64,000 nucleotides of DNA from CAVYUC01 sp963771595 (lineage in GTDB: Bacteria > Bacteroidota > Bacteroidia > Bacteroidales > Prolixibacteraceae): assembly GCA_963771595.1 (NCBI GenBank), contig CAVYUC010000026.1, forward strand, positions 84,846-148,845. Reading direction: 5' to 3'. Each line of letters begins with the position of its first letter. Within the stretch, counting starts at the first letter, position 1. Shown piece by piece: positions 21,731 through 29,333 of this stretch. Made by a program: the position numbers and the translations under genes. The notes below the pieces were generated by a model. The model made no database searches. It was given only the letters and a program-made list of their open reading frames with translations, and had not been told where the DNA came from.

Positions 21731-21929
21731 AGCATCCCGCTTACTGCATCCGGCGGGGCAACTGCCTTAAAGAGCCGCTACCGCTACCCGGCGGTAGAAA
21801 TGATCTGCCGGGCAGGAAGTAAAATTCAATCGGCAGTTTATGTTTTTACACGGCAGGTAGTGAAAACCACTCCAGACCTGACGGGAAGTCAGCAGGAGGT
21901 GACACTAAGTCAGTCGAAGGCGACACAAT

Positions 21930-22085
21930 GACAGTTAAATCTGACACGAAGTCAGCCGACACATGAAAAAACCAGTTCGACAGGCACAAAATTCACTTTG
22001 ACGGTTGAAAAATGCACTTCGACAATGGAAAAATGCAGTCTGACATTGAAAAGATGAACACTGACAATTATAAAATGAACTTAAA
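21930..22085 (+). repeat. Degenerate 21-bp tandem repeats
   Basis: Consecutive units such as CTTCGACAATGGAAAAATGCA, GTCTGACATTGAAAAGATGAA and CACTGACAATTATAAAATGAA follow a 21-bp period, and a looser form extends back to about 21870. Read on + each encodes a heptad like 'x-D-x-x-K-M-x', but stops interrupt the frame, so this may be the remnant of a repeat-protein gene. Confidence 0.6.
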
Positions 22086-22115
22086 CCGGAATGAAAACCA
22101 TTGCGGCATGATAAA

Positions 22116-22190
22116 TTTAGCAATTCAACATAAAAAAGTGCACAATACATCCCTATTGGCATGTATAAAAGCACTATTTTTAAAGCTAAA
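22116..22190. repeat. Long imperfect inverted repeat before the array
   Basis: Nested complementary arms: TTTAGC/GCTAAA (22116-22121 with 22185-22190), AAAAAGTGC with GCACTATTTTT, and ATACAT/ATGTAT around a short loop. It precedes the first cassette start (22222) and could be a terminator-like hairpin or a decayed recombination site. Confidence 0.6.
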
Positions 22191-22221
22191 TGAGAAATAA
22201 ACGTAATACGCATATAAACTA

Positions 22222-22880
22222 GTTATGTTTCATTTTGAAACCAGGGAGGTTAAAAACAGCCACGATTACGGGATTTTTCAGGAGTAAAATGTTCTTTGAA
22301 AGGAATTGAAAATAAAAAAAATGCCTAAACGGCATTTGAATCCAGTCGTTGTAACGGTCGGTTACCGTTGAAGCTGGCTTCTTGACGTAAGCAACGTCTG
22401 CAACGACTGAAGCGAAGTTCGGGAATTTTAATGACAAAGTCAAGTTTTTTGGTTCGCGAACTTTGCGATTTTCAATGGCTGGTAAAAAAACAACATTTTA
22501 CCGGAATTCAAAAAAGTGTTAGATTTAGAGGAGTTTTTGAATTGGAAAAACAATTTAAAATTTAAATAAAAACCAAAAACCGGAGGAAAATTTTAAACCG
22601 TTATGAACTTCAAAATCCCGGCTGGTACAAGCAACAATCCTTATACCTGTATAAAGACAATAGCTTGTACTTTAAAGTGGCTGTTTGGCTGGTCGGGCTG
22701 ATTTCAAAACGCCCGGTTTTAAATTGGAAGATATGAGAAATTTAAAAACCGTAAACATAACACTGTGTGATATTGCATACCGGGGCCGGCAAAACCCCGG
22801 TGCCCGGTTCCCGCATGGTTTTTACCTGCCTCAAAGGGCAGGAAACCATCACGAAAACCGGTACGCAACATACACTGATC
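22222..22880 (+). mobile_element. 659-bp repeated cassette, copy 1
   Basis: Identical or near-identical to 26088-26747 and 32692-33350. It starts GTTATGTTTCATTTTG, and AAACATAAC directly precedes the attC-like site at 22758. No ORF longer than about 70 codons looks real; a 32-codon ATG frame at 22602 and the antisense frame are both doubtful. It contains the predicted structured RNA at 22319-22463. The left junction (GCATATAAACTA|GTTATG) is a degraded version of the attC right arm found before copy 2. Confidence 0.8.
22319..22463 (+). ncRNA. Candidate structured RNA in the 659-bp cassette (copy 1)
   Basis: Consecutive perfect stems: AAATGCC/GGCATTT (22319-22325, 22331-22337); an outer helix CAGTCGTTG/CAACGACTG (22343-22351, 22401-22409) enclosing AACGGT/ACCGTT (22353-22358, 22364-22369) and GACGT/ACGTC (22384-22388, 22394-22398), making a three-way junction; then AAGTTCG/CGAACTT (22415-22421, 22457-22463). 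Strand of transcription is not certain. No known RNA family is recognised. Confidence 0.45.
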
Positions 22881-22884
22881 GTTG
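22758..22884 (+). repeat. attC-like site 1 (659-bp cassette, copy 1)
   Basis: Left arm TAACACTGTGTGATATTGCA pairs with right arm CGCAACATACACTGATCGTT. Inner GGGGCC/CCGGTGCCC-type and CCTGCC/GGCAGG stems complete the fold. Right core is CGTTG because the next cassette begins TTGTAG. Confidence 0.75.
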
Positions 22885-22906
22885 TAGTTCATTTTAAAAG
22901 AAAAAA

Positions 22907-23467
22907 ATGGAACTGACTGATAAATATTTTGAGCTTTGTTATACCAGACGAATTCATGAATTCTCGAAAATTGACCAATACAAAAATTGGACTCAAGGTG
23001 AGGCTCGTAAAAAATACAAATCACTGGACGAATTTTATCAAATCGAACTCAATATCACTCCCGATAAATTAAATCAGTTAAGAGATAATTATAAGATATT
23101 TAATGAATTGTATTCAAAATACTTCAGCGAACAAAGAAAAGTACTCTTCGAAAATCCCGAAAAACTTTTGGAATGGTATGACAAGCAAAATGAATCCTGC
23201 AACTATTGTGGAATTACAAAAAATGAGCTTCATAAAATTGTTGAAAAACGGAACGGTAATTTGACACTTAATCAAAAAACTAAAAGGTCAAAAGGAACTT
23301 TAGAAATTGAAAAATTAAATCCTCAAAAAGGATATACCTTCGACAATTCGGTTTTGTCTTGCCCATTCTGCAATAACGCTAAAAGCAACTTGATTTCGGA
23401 AAATGACTGGAGAAAAATCTTTGTTCCAGCAATGAAAAGTTATTTAAACACAATTTTGCAGAAATGA
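22907..23467 (+). CDS. HNH-type endonuclease, cassette-encoded
   Basis: 186 residues, cytoplasmic. The C-terminal half carries an HNH-like zinc-bound nuclease fold: 'CNYCG' (about residue 97), 'LEIEKLNPQKGYTFDNSVL', then 'CPFCNNAKSNL'. In the related family the middle motif is usually 'D-R-x-D/N'; here it reads EIEK, so catalysis cannot be taken for granted. The N-terminal half is helical and unknown. The stop overlaps the start of the next gene by 4 bp (ATGA at 23464), so the two are translationally coupled. The pair fills one cassette (22881-24446). A role in phage defence or as a toxin is a reasonable guess. Confidence 0.7.
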   Translation: MELTDKYFELCYTRRIHEFSKIDQYKNWTQGEARKKYKSLDEFYQIELNITPDKLNQLRDNYKIFNELYSKYFSEQRKVLFENPEKLLEWYDKQNESCNYCGITKNELHKIVEKRNGNLTLNQKTKRSKGTLEIEKLNPQKGYTFDNSVLSCPFCNNAKSNLISENDWRKIFVPAMKSYLNTILQK

Positions 23468-24309
23468 TTTCAGGCAAAGAAACTAACATAGTTTATATTT
23501 CAGAAAGACTTTATTCTGACAAGCGTTTTACAAATGCTTGCAATTCTCTTGTTAAATTGCTTGACAATCACAGAATCAAACATAATTTTTTAGACGCAAC
23601 AAAAGACATTTGGTGTAGAGATTACATGCCAATACAAATAGAGAAAGGAAAATTTCTTCAATTCCGTTATGAACCTTCGTATTTAGTAGATGATATAGAA
23701 CTTCAATCAGACCCGGTAGAAGTTTGTAAAGCAAATAAAATTAAACCTGAATTTTCAAAAATAAATCTTGACGGTGGAAATGTTGTAAATTGGTCTGACA
23801 GGGCAATAATAACAGACCGAGTATTTGACGAAAATCCACAATACACAAGCAAAACCAAATTAATTGGAGAAATTGAAAAACTTCTTGAAGTTGAAATAAT
23901 TATTATTCCTCAAATAAACTCTGATTTTACAGGACACGCAGATGGACTTGTTCGGTTTGTTGACAAAAACACGCTGCTTGGAAACGACAGAGAGAAAGAA
24001 TTTAAATATTGGAAAAACGGAATAAATAAAATCTTGAAAGAACATGGAATTAGTTACATCGACATTCCGTTTCTTGACCACAAGGAGAAAAAATTCCCCG
24101 ACCATGCAATTGGCTGTTACGTGAATTATTTGGAGGTTAAAGATTTAATTGTGCTTCCAATTTTTGAGGTAAAAAATAATAAAGACAACGAAGTCTATGA
24201 ACTCTTCATGCAAATCTTTCCCGACAGAAAAATTGAGACTTTAAACTTCAATTCTGTTGGACTATTTGGGGGATTGTTAAATTGTACAACATGGACAATA
24301 AATGAATAA
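23464..24309 (+). CDS. Agmatine/peptidylarginine-deiminase-like enzyme, cassette-encoded
   Basis: 281 residues, no signal peptide. It fits the porphyromonas-type peptidylarginine deiminase/agmatine deiminase fold: 'IWCRDYMPIQ' (about 48-57), 'NLDGGNVVNW' (about 100), 'DFTGHADGLVRF' with the catalytic His (about 160), and 'GGLLNCTTW' at the C-terminus with the catalytic Cys. All expected catalytic residues are present, although the protein is shorter than typical agmatine deiminases (about 350). The family hydrolyses guanidino groups to ureido groups and ammonia. Translational coupling to an HNH nuclease within a mobile cassette is unusual and suggests a two-component function rather than arginine metabolism. 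Confidence 0.8.
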   Translation: MISGKETNIVYISERLYSDKRFTNACNSLVKLLDNHRIKHNFLDATKDIWCRDYMPIQIEKGKFLQFRYEPSYLVDDIELQSDPVEVCKANKIKPEFSKINLDGGNVVNWSDRAIITDRVFDENPQYTSKTKLIGEIEKLLEVEIIIIPQINSDFTGHADGLVRFVDKNTLLGNDREKEFKYWKNGINKILKEHGISYIDIPFLDHKEKKFPDHAIGCYVNYLEVKDLIVLPIFEVKNNKDNEVYELFMQIFPDRKIETLNFNSVGLFGGLLNCTTWTINE

Positions 24310-24321
24310 AAAACGCACATA

Positions 24322-24450
24322 CAACACATGTACATATTGCAGGGCGGGGTTTGGTGGTACGCCAACTGCGGATTCTCGTTTCGCAGTTCCATGTCCTCAC
24401 GGACAGGAACGCTCTTCGAAATCCGCCCCGACAACATGTACCAACCGTTA
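24322..24450 (+). repeat. attC-like site 2 (HNH/deiminase cassette)
   Basis: Left arm CAACACATGTACATATTGC and inner AGGGCGGGG; right arm CCGCCCCGACAACATGTACC then AACCGTTA. Inner nested stems GTTCC/GGAAC and TGTCC/GGACA around CTCAC. TACAAC just before it matches GTTGTA at the cassette start (22881). Confidence 0.8.
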
Positions 24451-24547
24451 CCAAACAGTTTAAAAAAGCGCAATACATGAAAAATAAATAAAATCCAAAT
24501 GGTTTTGTTTATTGCGCTTTTGAGGGAATAAAAAACCGTTTGGTAAC
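24447..24547. repeat. Gene-less 101-bp palindrome between attC sites
   Basis: GTTACCAAAC at 24447 is the exact reverse complement of GTTTGGTAAC ending at 24547; inside, AAGCGCAAT and ATTGCGCTT also pair. It has the size and ends of an empty mini-cassette directly followed by a new attC left arm. Confidence 0.7.
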
Positions 24548-24570
24548 AAAGTACATATTGCATGGCTATT
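24544..24570 (+). repeat. attC-like left-arm remnant
   Basis: TAACAAAGTACATATTGCAT matches the left arm of the other sites (such as 32568), but after about 20 bp the sequence diverges and no right arm follows. Probably an attC truncated by deletion or recombination. Confidence 0.6.
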
Positions 24571-24840
24571 CGGTATTTCAATGATAAGGCAGTGGTAGGT
24601 TTTAATTTTTTTTGCCGACGCGCTTCGGTTTTTTCAAAACCGGTTGATGATTAAGAAAATACAACAATCAATAATTCTTTGTTTTAAAAAGTTTTTAACA
24701 TTTATTGGCGGTTATTAACATGGTAAACTATTGATGTATTTGCAGTATAACTAATTGATTACTAAAACAAACTGACTAAAATAATTATATGTGCCAACCT
24801 CTTACTTCTTTCGTGTTTGTTTTTTATGTTCTCTCCTTAG

Positions 24841-24870
24841 TTTGTTTTATTAAAATTATCTTTATATTTG
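24841..24870 (+). promoter_or_regulatory. Consensus Bacteroidota promoter
   Basis: TTTG at 24841-24844 and TATATTTG at 24863-24870 are separated by 18 bp, an excellent fit to the TTTG / TAnnTTTG primary promoter. Transcription should start near 24877 and run into a 7-bp-stem hairpin (ACCTCTC/GAGAGGT, 24892-24917) and the tRNA-like sequence. Confidence 0.6.
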
Positions 24871-24938
24871 TCATACGGTTTAAATGACAAAACCTCTCAC
24901 TGTAGTCAACGAGAGGTCTTGGAGTTCTTGCTAAAGAC

Positions 24939-25010
24939 GGGGCGAGTGATACTGGTGTATCAGAGCGGCTTCCTATCTGTCTCATCGGGGTTCGATTCCC
25001 CCTCGCTCCA
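24939..25010 (+). tRNA. tRNA-like sequence, probably degenerate
   Basis: 72 nt. The acceptor arms GGGGCGA (24939-24945) and TCGCTCC (25003-25009) pair over 7 bp with one G-U. The D-arm GATA-CTGGTG-TATC and a T-arm with the consensus loop (GGGG-TTCGATT-CCCC) are clear. A normal anticodon stem is not found: the middle (GAGCGGCTTCCTATCTGTCTC) does not pair over 5 bp, and the loop could hold TCC or CCT. No CCA is encoded, as is common in Bacteroidota. I take it for a decayed tRNA or a tRNA-mimic end of a small RNA. The region upstream, 24562-24840, holds no gene. Confidence 0.4.
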
Positions 25011-25085
25011 CTTTTGTAGAACAAATATAATAAAAATGTTTATAATGGTAACGATTTAGTTGGTATAACAAATAAAATAAATGAT

Positions 25086-25550
25086 ATGAATTTTGTAGAA
25101 CAACTTAAAAAAGAAAAAGATACCCTTTTAAAAAGGATAGATGCTATTAATATTCTATTGGAAACTTATACAGAAAATTCATCTGATTCTGTTGTTACCC
25201 CAGTAAATTCAATAAAGGATAAATTTCCTGTCAATGGTACATATCTTGAACAGATAATATATGTTATAAAAATTAAGAATAGATTTATTCATAGTAGTGA
25301 AATAGTTGATATTATAGCTCCATATTATATTGATAAAGATAAAAAATGGCTACAAAGAAGAATTTCTGCTGTATTATCTAATGCTAAAAGTAAGGGAGAT
25401 ATTCCGAACCTTACTAATATTAATTACTCACCATCTAAGAAGGACACTGTTTGGGGTTCAAAAGATTGGATAGATGAAGAAGGAAATATTAAATCAGAAT
25501 ACATGTATGTATCTAAAACAAATACTGGAATTAAGAAACCAGATTTATAA
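25086..25550 (+). CDS. Small protein with coiled-coil start and winged-helix-like domain
   Basis: 154 residues, cytoplasmic. Residues 5-28 form a predicted coiled coil ('EQLKKEKDTLLKRIDAINILLETY'-like heptads). Residues about 50-105 look like a winged-helix/HARE-type domain ('LEQIIYVIKIKNRFIHSSEIVDII' pattern, then 'KWLQRRISAVLSNAKSKG'). No family named with confidence. It is the first of three small genes between the attC remnants at 24544 and 26063. DNA binding is inference from the fold guess. Confidence 0.55.
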   Translation: MNFVEQLKKEKDTLLKRIDAINILLETYTENSSDSVVTPVNSIKDKFPVNGTYLEQIIYVIKIKNRFIHSSEIVDIIAPYYIDKDKKWLQRRISAVLSNAKSKGDIPNLTNINYSPSKKDTVWGSKDWIDEEGNIKSEYMYVSKTNTGIKKPDL

Positions 25551-25581
25551 TAAAAAAAAGACAAATTTAAAAATCATCGTC

Positions 25582-25725
25582 ATGGCTAAAAATGAAAAGA
25601 CTTCAAAATCAGTTGCAAGCAAAGCATCTAAATTGTTAAAAAGTCCAAGTTCTTCTAAGACAGTAAAATCTGTCGCAGCATCTGCCCTTACGCAGGCTCC
25701 TGACAGGAAAAAGAAAAAAAAGTAA
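25582..25725 (+). CDS. 47-residue Lys/Ser-rich small protein
   Basis: Starts at the ATG at 25582 (MAKNEKTSKSVASKASK...) and ends in a KKKKK tail with 'SVAASALTQAPDRKK'. Short proteins of this 'NEKTS...ASALTQ' type are widely annotated in bacteria as hypothetical, often near mobile DNA. A longer in-frame upstream extension from 25474 overlaps the previous gene and lacks this conservation, so I reject it. Likely a basic nucleic-acid-associated protein (inference). Confidence 0.65.
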   Translation: MAKNEKTSKSVASKASKLLKSPSSSKTVKSVAASALTQAPDRKKKKK

Positions 25726-25977
25726 TTAAATTACAGTCCTCTTTAGAATACAGACCAATGGAATTGTCATTATTCCATTTGCTTGTTCTTTTGTGTCATC
25801 TGTTTCTAATGCAATTGAATTTGCCAACGAAACAGTATTGTCAGTTTCAGAAACAACAAAACCAATAGTAATACATTTTAAATATGTATTTATTTGTTGT
25901 ATTTCTGACCAACCAGAGCTACAACCAAAAGAATCAACCCATTCTATTAATTCAATCTTATATTTTTGACTTTCCAT
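25726..25977 (-). CDS. Small protein of unknown function, antisense to the array
   Basis: 83 residues, start ATG at 25977 preceded by an A-rich leader. 'IELIEWVDSFGCSSGWSEIQQ' then beta-strand-like 'CITIGFVVSETDNTVSLANSIA' resembles small phage or plasmid proteins that begin 'V-W-x-D-S-x-G-x-x-x-x-W', and the composition looks coding. Its stop is immediately adjacent to the stop of the 47-residue gene (25723-25725 against 25726-25728). It is the only apparent gene of the array on the minus strand. Confidence 0.55.
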   Translation of the reverse strand: MESQKYKIELIEWVDSFGCSSGWSEIQQINTYLKCITIGFVVSETDNTVSLANSIALETDDTKEQANGIMTIPLVCILKRTVI

Positions 25978-26062
25978 AATTATTAAAAAAAGAAAAGAAT
26001 CCCTCTCTAAAAAAAATTAAAACCGGAAACGGCAGTACATTTAATCAACGGCGGGAAGTGTT

Positions 26063-26091
26063 CGACGCTACGCAACATATACTAACCGTTA
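26063..26091 (+). repeat. attC-like right-arm remnant
   Basis: CTACGCAACATATACTAACC then GTTATG gives a normal right arm and core, but the preceding sequence does not contain a complete left arm. ACATTTAATCAACGG just upstream also occurs inside attC-like site 4, so this is a truncated site. Confidence 0.6.
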
Positions 26092-26747
26092 TGTTTCATT
26101 TTGAAACCAGGGAGGTTAAAAACAGCCACGATTACGGGATTTTTCAGGAGTAAAATGTTCTTTGAAAGGAATTGAAAATAAAAAAAATGCCTAAACGGCA
26201 TTTGAATCCAGTCGTTGTAACGGTCGGTTACCGTTGAAGCTGGCTTCTTGACGTAAGCAACGTCTGCAACGACTGAAGCGAAGTTCGGGAATTTTAATGA
26301 CAAAGTCAAGTTTTTTTGGTTCGCGAACTTTGCGATTTTCAATGGCTGGTAAAAAAACAACATTTTACCGGAATTCAAAAAAGTGTTAGATTTAGAGGAG
26401 TTTTTGAATTGGAAAAACAATTTAAAATTTAAATAAAAACCAAAAACCGGAGGAAAATTTTAAACCGTTATGAACTTCAAAATCCCGGCTGGTACAAGCA
26501 ACAATCCTTATACCTGTATAAAGACAATAGCTTGTACTTTAAAGTGGCTGTTTGGCTGGTCGGGCTGATTTCAAAACGCCCGGTTTTAAATTGGAAGATA
26601 TGAGAAATTTAAAAACCGTAAACATAACACTGTGTGATATTGCATACCGGGGCCGGCAAAACCCCGGTGCCCGGTTCCCGCATGGTTTTTACCTGCCTCA
26701 AAGGGCAGGAAACCATCACGAAAACCGGTACGCAACATACACTGATC
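26088..26747 (+). mobile_element. 659-bp repeated cassette, copy 2 (660 bp)
   Basis: Same as copy 1 except for one extra T in a T-run near 26312. Contains the structured-RNA candidate at about 26185-26330 and attC-like site 3. Confidence 0.85.
26185..26330 (+). ncRNA. Candidate structured RNA (copy 2)
   Basis: Second copy of the stems described at 22319-22463, with identical helices. Confidence 0.45.
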
Positions 26748-26751
26748 GTTA
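26625..26751 (+). repeat. attC-like site 3 (659-bp cassette, copy 2)
   Basis: Same sequence as site 1, with right core CGTTA before the Mrr cassette. Confidence 0.75.
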
Positions 26752-26798
26752 CCGCCAATATTAGGAGCGACAGTGCAAACTTGAAAAATGACTATAAA

Positions 26799-27717
26799 AT
26801 GATACCAGATTACCAAACAATAATGCTACCTCTCTTGAAACTGACAAGTGACAACGAGAATTCATAAGTTCAGAGCGGTTGTTGATTCTTTAGCAGAGCA
26901 TTTTAAGCTAACTGAGAAGGAAAAGAAAGAATTATTACCAAGTGGAAATCAGGCGATTTTTGACAACCGTGTTGGTTGGGCAAGATTTTACTTGACTAAA
27001 GCGGATTTGCTAAAATCTGAGAAAAGGGGTACACATCAGATTACAAAGCAAGGATTAGAATTTTTAAAGACAAAACCAAAAGAACTTAGAACAAAGGATT
27101 TAGAAAGTTTTAAAGCATTTACGGATTTTAAAAACTCAATTGATAAAAAAAACAAAACAGAGTCGAAAGAGTCTGGAATTAAAGAAATTGAGGAAGCAGA
27201 AGAAACACCAGAAGAAGCATTAGAATATGCATATTTAAAACTTAAAAATGATTTATCCAGAGACTTATTGGATACGATTAAGGATTGTTCGCCAAGCTTT
27301 TTTGAAAAACTGGTAATAGACTTGTTGACTAAAATGGGATATGGCGGTTCAAGAAAAGATGCTGGTAGAGCACTTGGCAAATCAGGAGATGGTGGAATTG
27401 ACGGTATAATAAAAGAGGATAAACTTGGACTTGACACAATTTACATTCAAGCTAAGCGATGGGAAAATACTGTTCCTGTTAGAGAGATTCGTGATTTTGC
27501 AGGTGCATTACTTTCTAAAAAAGCACGCAAAGGGATTTTTATAACAACCTCAAATTTCCCAAAAAGTGCCTTTGAATTTGTTGAAAGCATCGAGCATAAA
27601 ATTATTTTGATTGATGGGGAGCGTTTGACAGATTTGATGTTTGAATTTAATGTTGGATTATCAACTCAATCAGCATATGAAGTGAAACGACTTGATTCAG
27701 ATTACTTTGATGAATAA
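26799..27717 (+). pseudogene. Mrr-family type IV restriction endonuclease, frameshifted near start
   Basis: An ATG at 26799 begins 'MIPDYQTIMLPLLKLTSDN', the usual N-terminus of this family, but frame is lost at GAGAATTC (26856-26863). Removing one A (26859-26860) joins it to 'IHKFRAVVDSLAEHFKLTEKEKKELLPSG', open to 27717 (a GTG at 26848 could start the second frame). Domains: N-terminal winged helix (Mrr_N, about 1-95), acidic linker, then the Mrr catalytic PD-(D/E)xK domain with 'GDGGIDGII' and 'IYIQAKRW'. The family cleaves modified (methylated) DNA. The catalytic part is intact; translation from the GTG would remove about 18 residues only, so activity is possible. It fills the cassette at 26748-28187 together with the next gene. 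Confidence 0.75.
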
Positions 27718-27727
27718 ATATATAGAT

Positions 27728-28054
27728 ATGAGAATAACTGTACTGATAGTAATTGGACTTCTTATCACGGGAATCGCATTTTCACAAGAAGTTAAAAATG
27801 ATACCATAATTGATTACATAAAAGCGGAAACAATTGGTGGGGAACTTGATTTTAGCAAAATGATTGTTGGTTATGGGGCAAAAAATGCCGATGAAAAAGC
27901 ATACTTATATTCAATAGCTTTGTGGAGTGGTTCTGTAAAACAATTAGGAGTGACAGACATAAAAAAGATAACCGAGCTTTGGGAAGAGATTCACAAGAAA
28001 AAAGCTAAGAAGAATATTAGAAATGCCATAATTTACGGATACAATATGGAATAA
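27728..28054 (+). CDS. Small exported protein of unknown function
   Basis: 108 residues from the ATG at 27728, which places the signal peptide (MRITVLIVIGLLITGIAFSQ) directly at the N-terminus; an earlier in-frame ATG at 27710 overlaps the Mrr stop region. The mature part is about 88 residues, charged, helical ('KKITELWEEIHKKKAKKNIRN'). It lies 10 bp after mrr in the same cassette. No family recognised. Confidence 0.65.
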   Translation: MRITVLIVIGLLITGIAFSQEVKNDTIIDYIKAETIGGELDFSKMIVGYGAKNADEKAYLYSIALWSGSVKQLGVTDIKKITELWEEIHKKKAKKNIRNAIIYGYNME

Positions 28055-28064
28055 ATACTGGCGG

Positions 28065-28191
28065 TAACACGCGGTCATAAAACATTGCGCGGACAGTGCT
28101 ATATTTGAACGAAACAACATTTAATCAACGGTTTAGCGGGCTGATAAGTTTGTGTTTCAAAATGCACAACGTTTCATACCGCCATCCGTTA
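28065..28191 (+). repeat. attC-like site 4 (Mrr cassette)
   Basis: Left arm TAACACGCGGTCATAAAACATTGCGC pairs, with mismatches, with the right arm GCACAACGTTTCATACCGCC followed by ATCCGTTA. Its arms differ in sequence from the GTACATATTGC family but keep the TAAC...TTGC/GCAAC...GTTA layout. Confidence 0.75.
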
Positions 28192-28214
28192 TAACACATT
28201 TAAAAAAAGAAAAC

Positions 28215-28787
28215 ATGAAATCAATTATGAGAAATTCAATTTTATTTTGTTTTGTTGTTCTTACAATAATATCATGTAAGAAAGAAAGTATTGAAATTCC
28301 TTTTAATCCCAAAAAATATGATTTTTTGAAAAATGAATTTATAGGTTCAACAAAATCATATAATTCTAATGGTTTGATAAGTTCAAATGTTGAGTTAACA
28401 CAAGAAGATTTTGGAATATTCTCAAATACCTGTTATTTGATGGAAAGAATTGAGCTTAAATCAGAAAATCTGGCGACTTTTTATTATATCAATGAGTTTA
28501 AAGATTCACTTATAAATGTCAATTATGAAGAAAATATTTCCGAAATCAAATTCGAACGTATAACTGACAAAGACCCAATTCCAACAAAATTACCTTTCAC
28601 AAAAAGTGATAGTAGTATTCTTGGAAACTGTTACGGAATTAAATTTGTTTTAAATGGCAATATATCTAATGGAATTGTTTTTGACGAAATGACAAATGAA
28701 TATTTACAAAGACTAATTGATTATATGAAAGTAAATGACACTATTTATATTCGCCAACTAAATGTCGTTTTTAAGCAAGAGTTTTAA
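28215..28787 (+). CDS. Lipoprotein of unknown function, cassette-encoded
   Basis: 190 residues from the ATG at 28215, which follows an A-rich leader; this is the first gene position after attC-like site 4. The signal ends in a lipobox 'LTIISC' (Cys about 21) followed by KKES, so it is a lipoprotein of the Bacteroidota type. Mature part beta-rich, no recognised family. The cassette (28188-29279) contains only this gene; 28788-29158 holds nothing that I can identify. Confidence 0.65.
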   Translation: MKSIMRNSILFCFVVLTIISCKKESIEIPFNPKKYDFLKNEFIGSTKSYNSNGLISSNVELTQEDFGIFSNTCYLMERIELKSENLATFYYINEFKDSLINVNYEENISEIKFERITDKDPIPTKLPFTKSDSSILGNCYGIKFVLNGNISNGIVFDEMTNEYLQRLIDYMKVNDTIYIRQLNVVFKQEF

Positions 28788-29158
28788 AATAGTAAACAAA
28801 TCATTTTTATCAATTGAGTGTCAATTTAAAATTCTTGACAATTGAAAATAAAATCCTATGGATTTTGTTGCTGTTTTTTCGACATAGATTTTTATTAAGG
28901 TTTTATCCTGTTTTCTTGGATAATTTTTCATTGAAACTATGGAGTATTTAAATTTATAAACATAGGGACAAAAACGATTCAGATTTTATGTCAAACAAAA
29001 AAAGATTGATAAATTGTGCTTTGATAAAACCAAAATCATTTTGACTGATTTTTAGTCGGTTAGATTTAAATCCATAATTTTTTACTAATGTAAATATTTG
29101 TCATTTTACCATCGAATTAAATCAGCAATTTGTTAAAAAAAGAATAAAAAACGTGTTA

Positions 29159-29283
29159 TAACAAATTACATATTTCAGAGCGGGGTTGGTGCGGTTAGCA
29201 ACTGCGGATTCTCGCATCATCGTTCAGTCCTACCGGACGTGAACGCGCTCCGAAATCCGCTCCGCAACATGTACCAACCGTTG
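29159..29283 (+). repeat. attC-like site 5 (lipoprotein cassette)
   Basis: TAACAAATTACATATTTCAG and AGCGGGG on the left; CCGCTCCGCAACATGTACC and AACCGTTG on the right; inner GCGGATT/AATCCGC stem. GTGTTATAAC overlapping the left edge is the exact complement of GTTATAACAC at the cassette start (28188). Confidence 0.85.
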
Positions 29284-29333
29284 TGGGTTATTTAAGGAGA
29301 CCACTCTAACAAATGAGATAAATACAGTTTGAT

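Noticed and set aside
21930..22085. CRISPR or iteron origin
   Set aside because: The 21-bp units are contiguous and degenerate with no spacers, and no replication gene is nearby.
24824..25059. Frames on both strands over the tRNA-like sequence
   Set aside because: The minus-strand product (GARGNRTP...) is the typical false ORF read from the complement of a tRNA.
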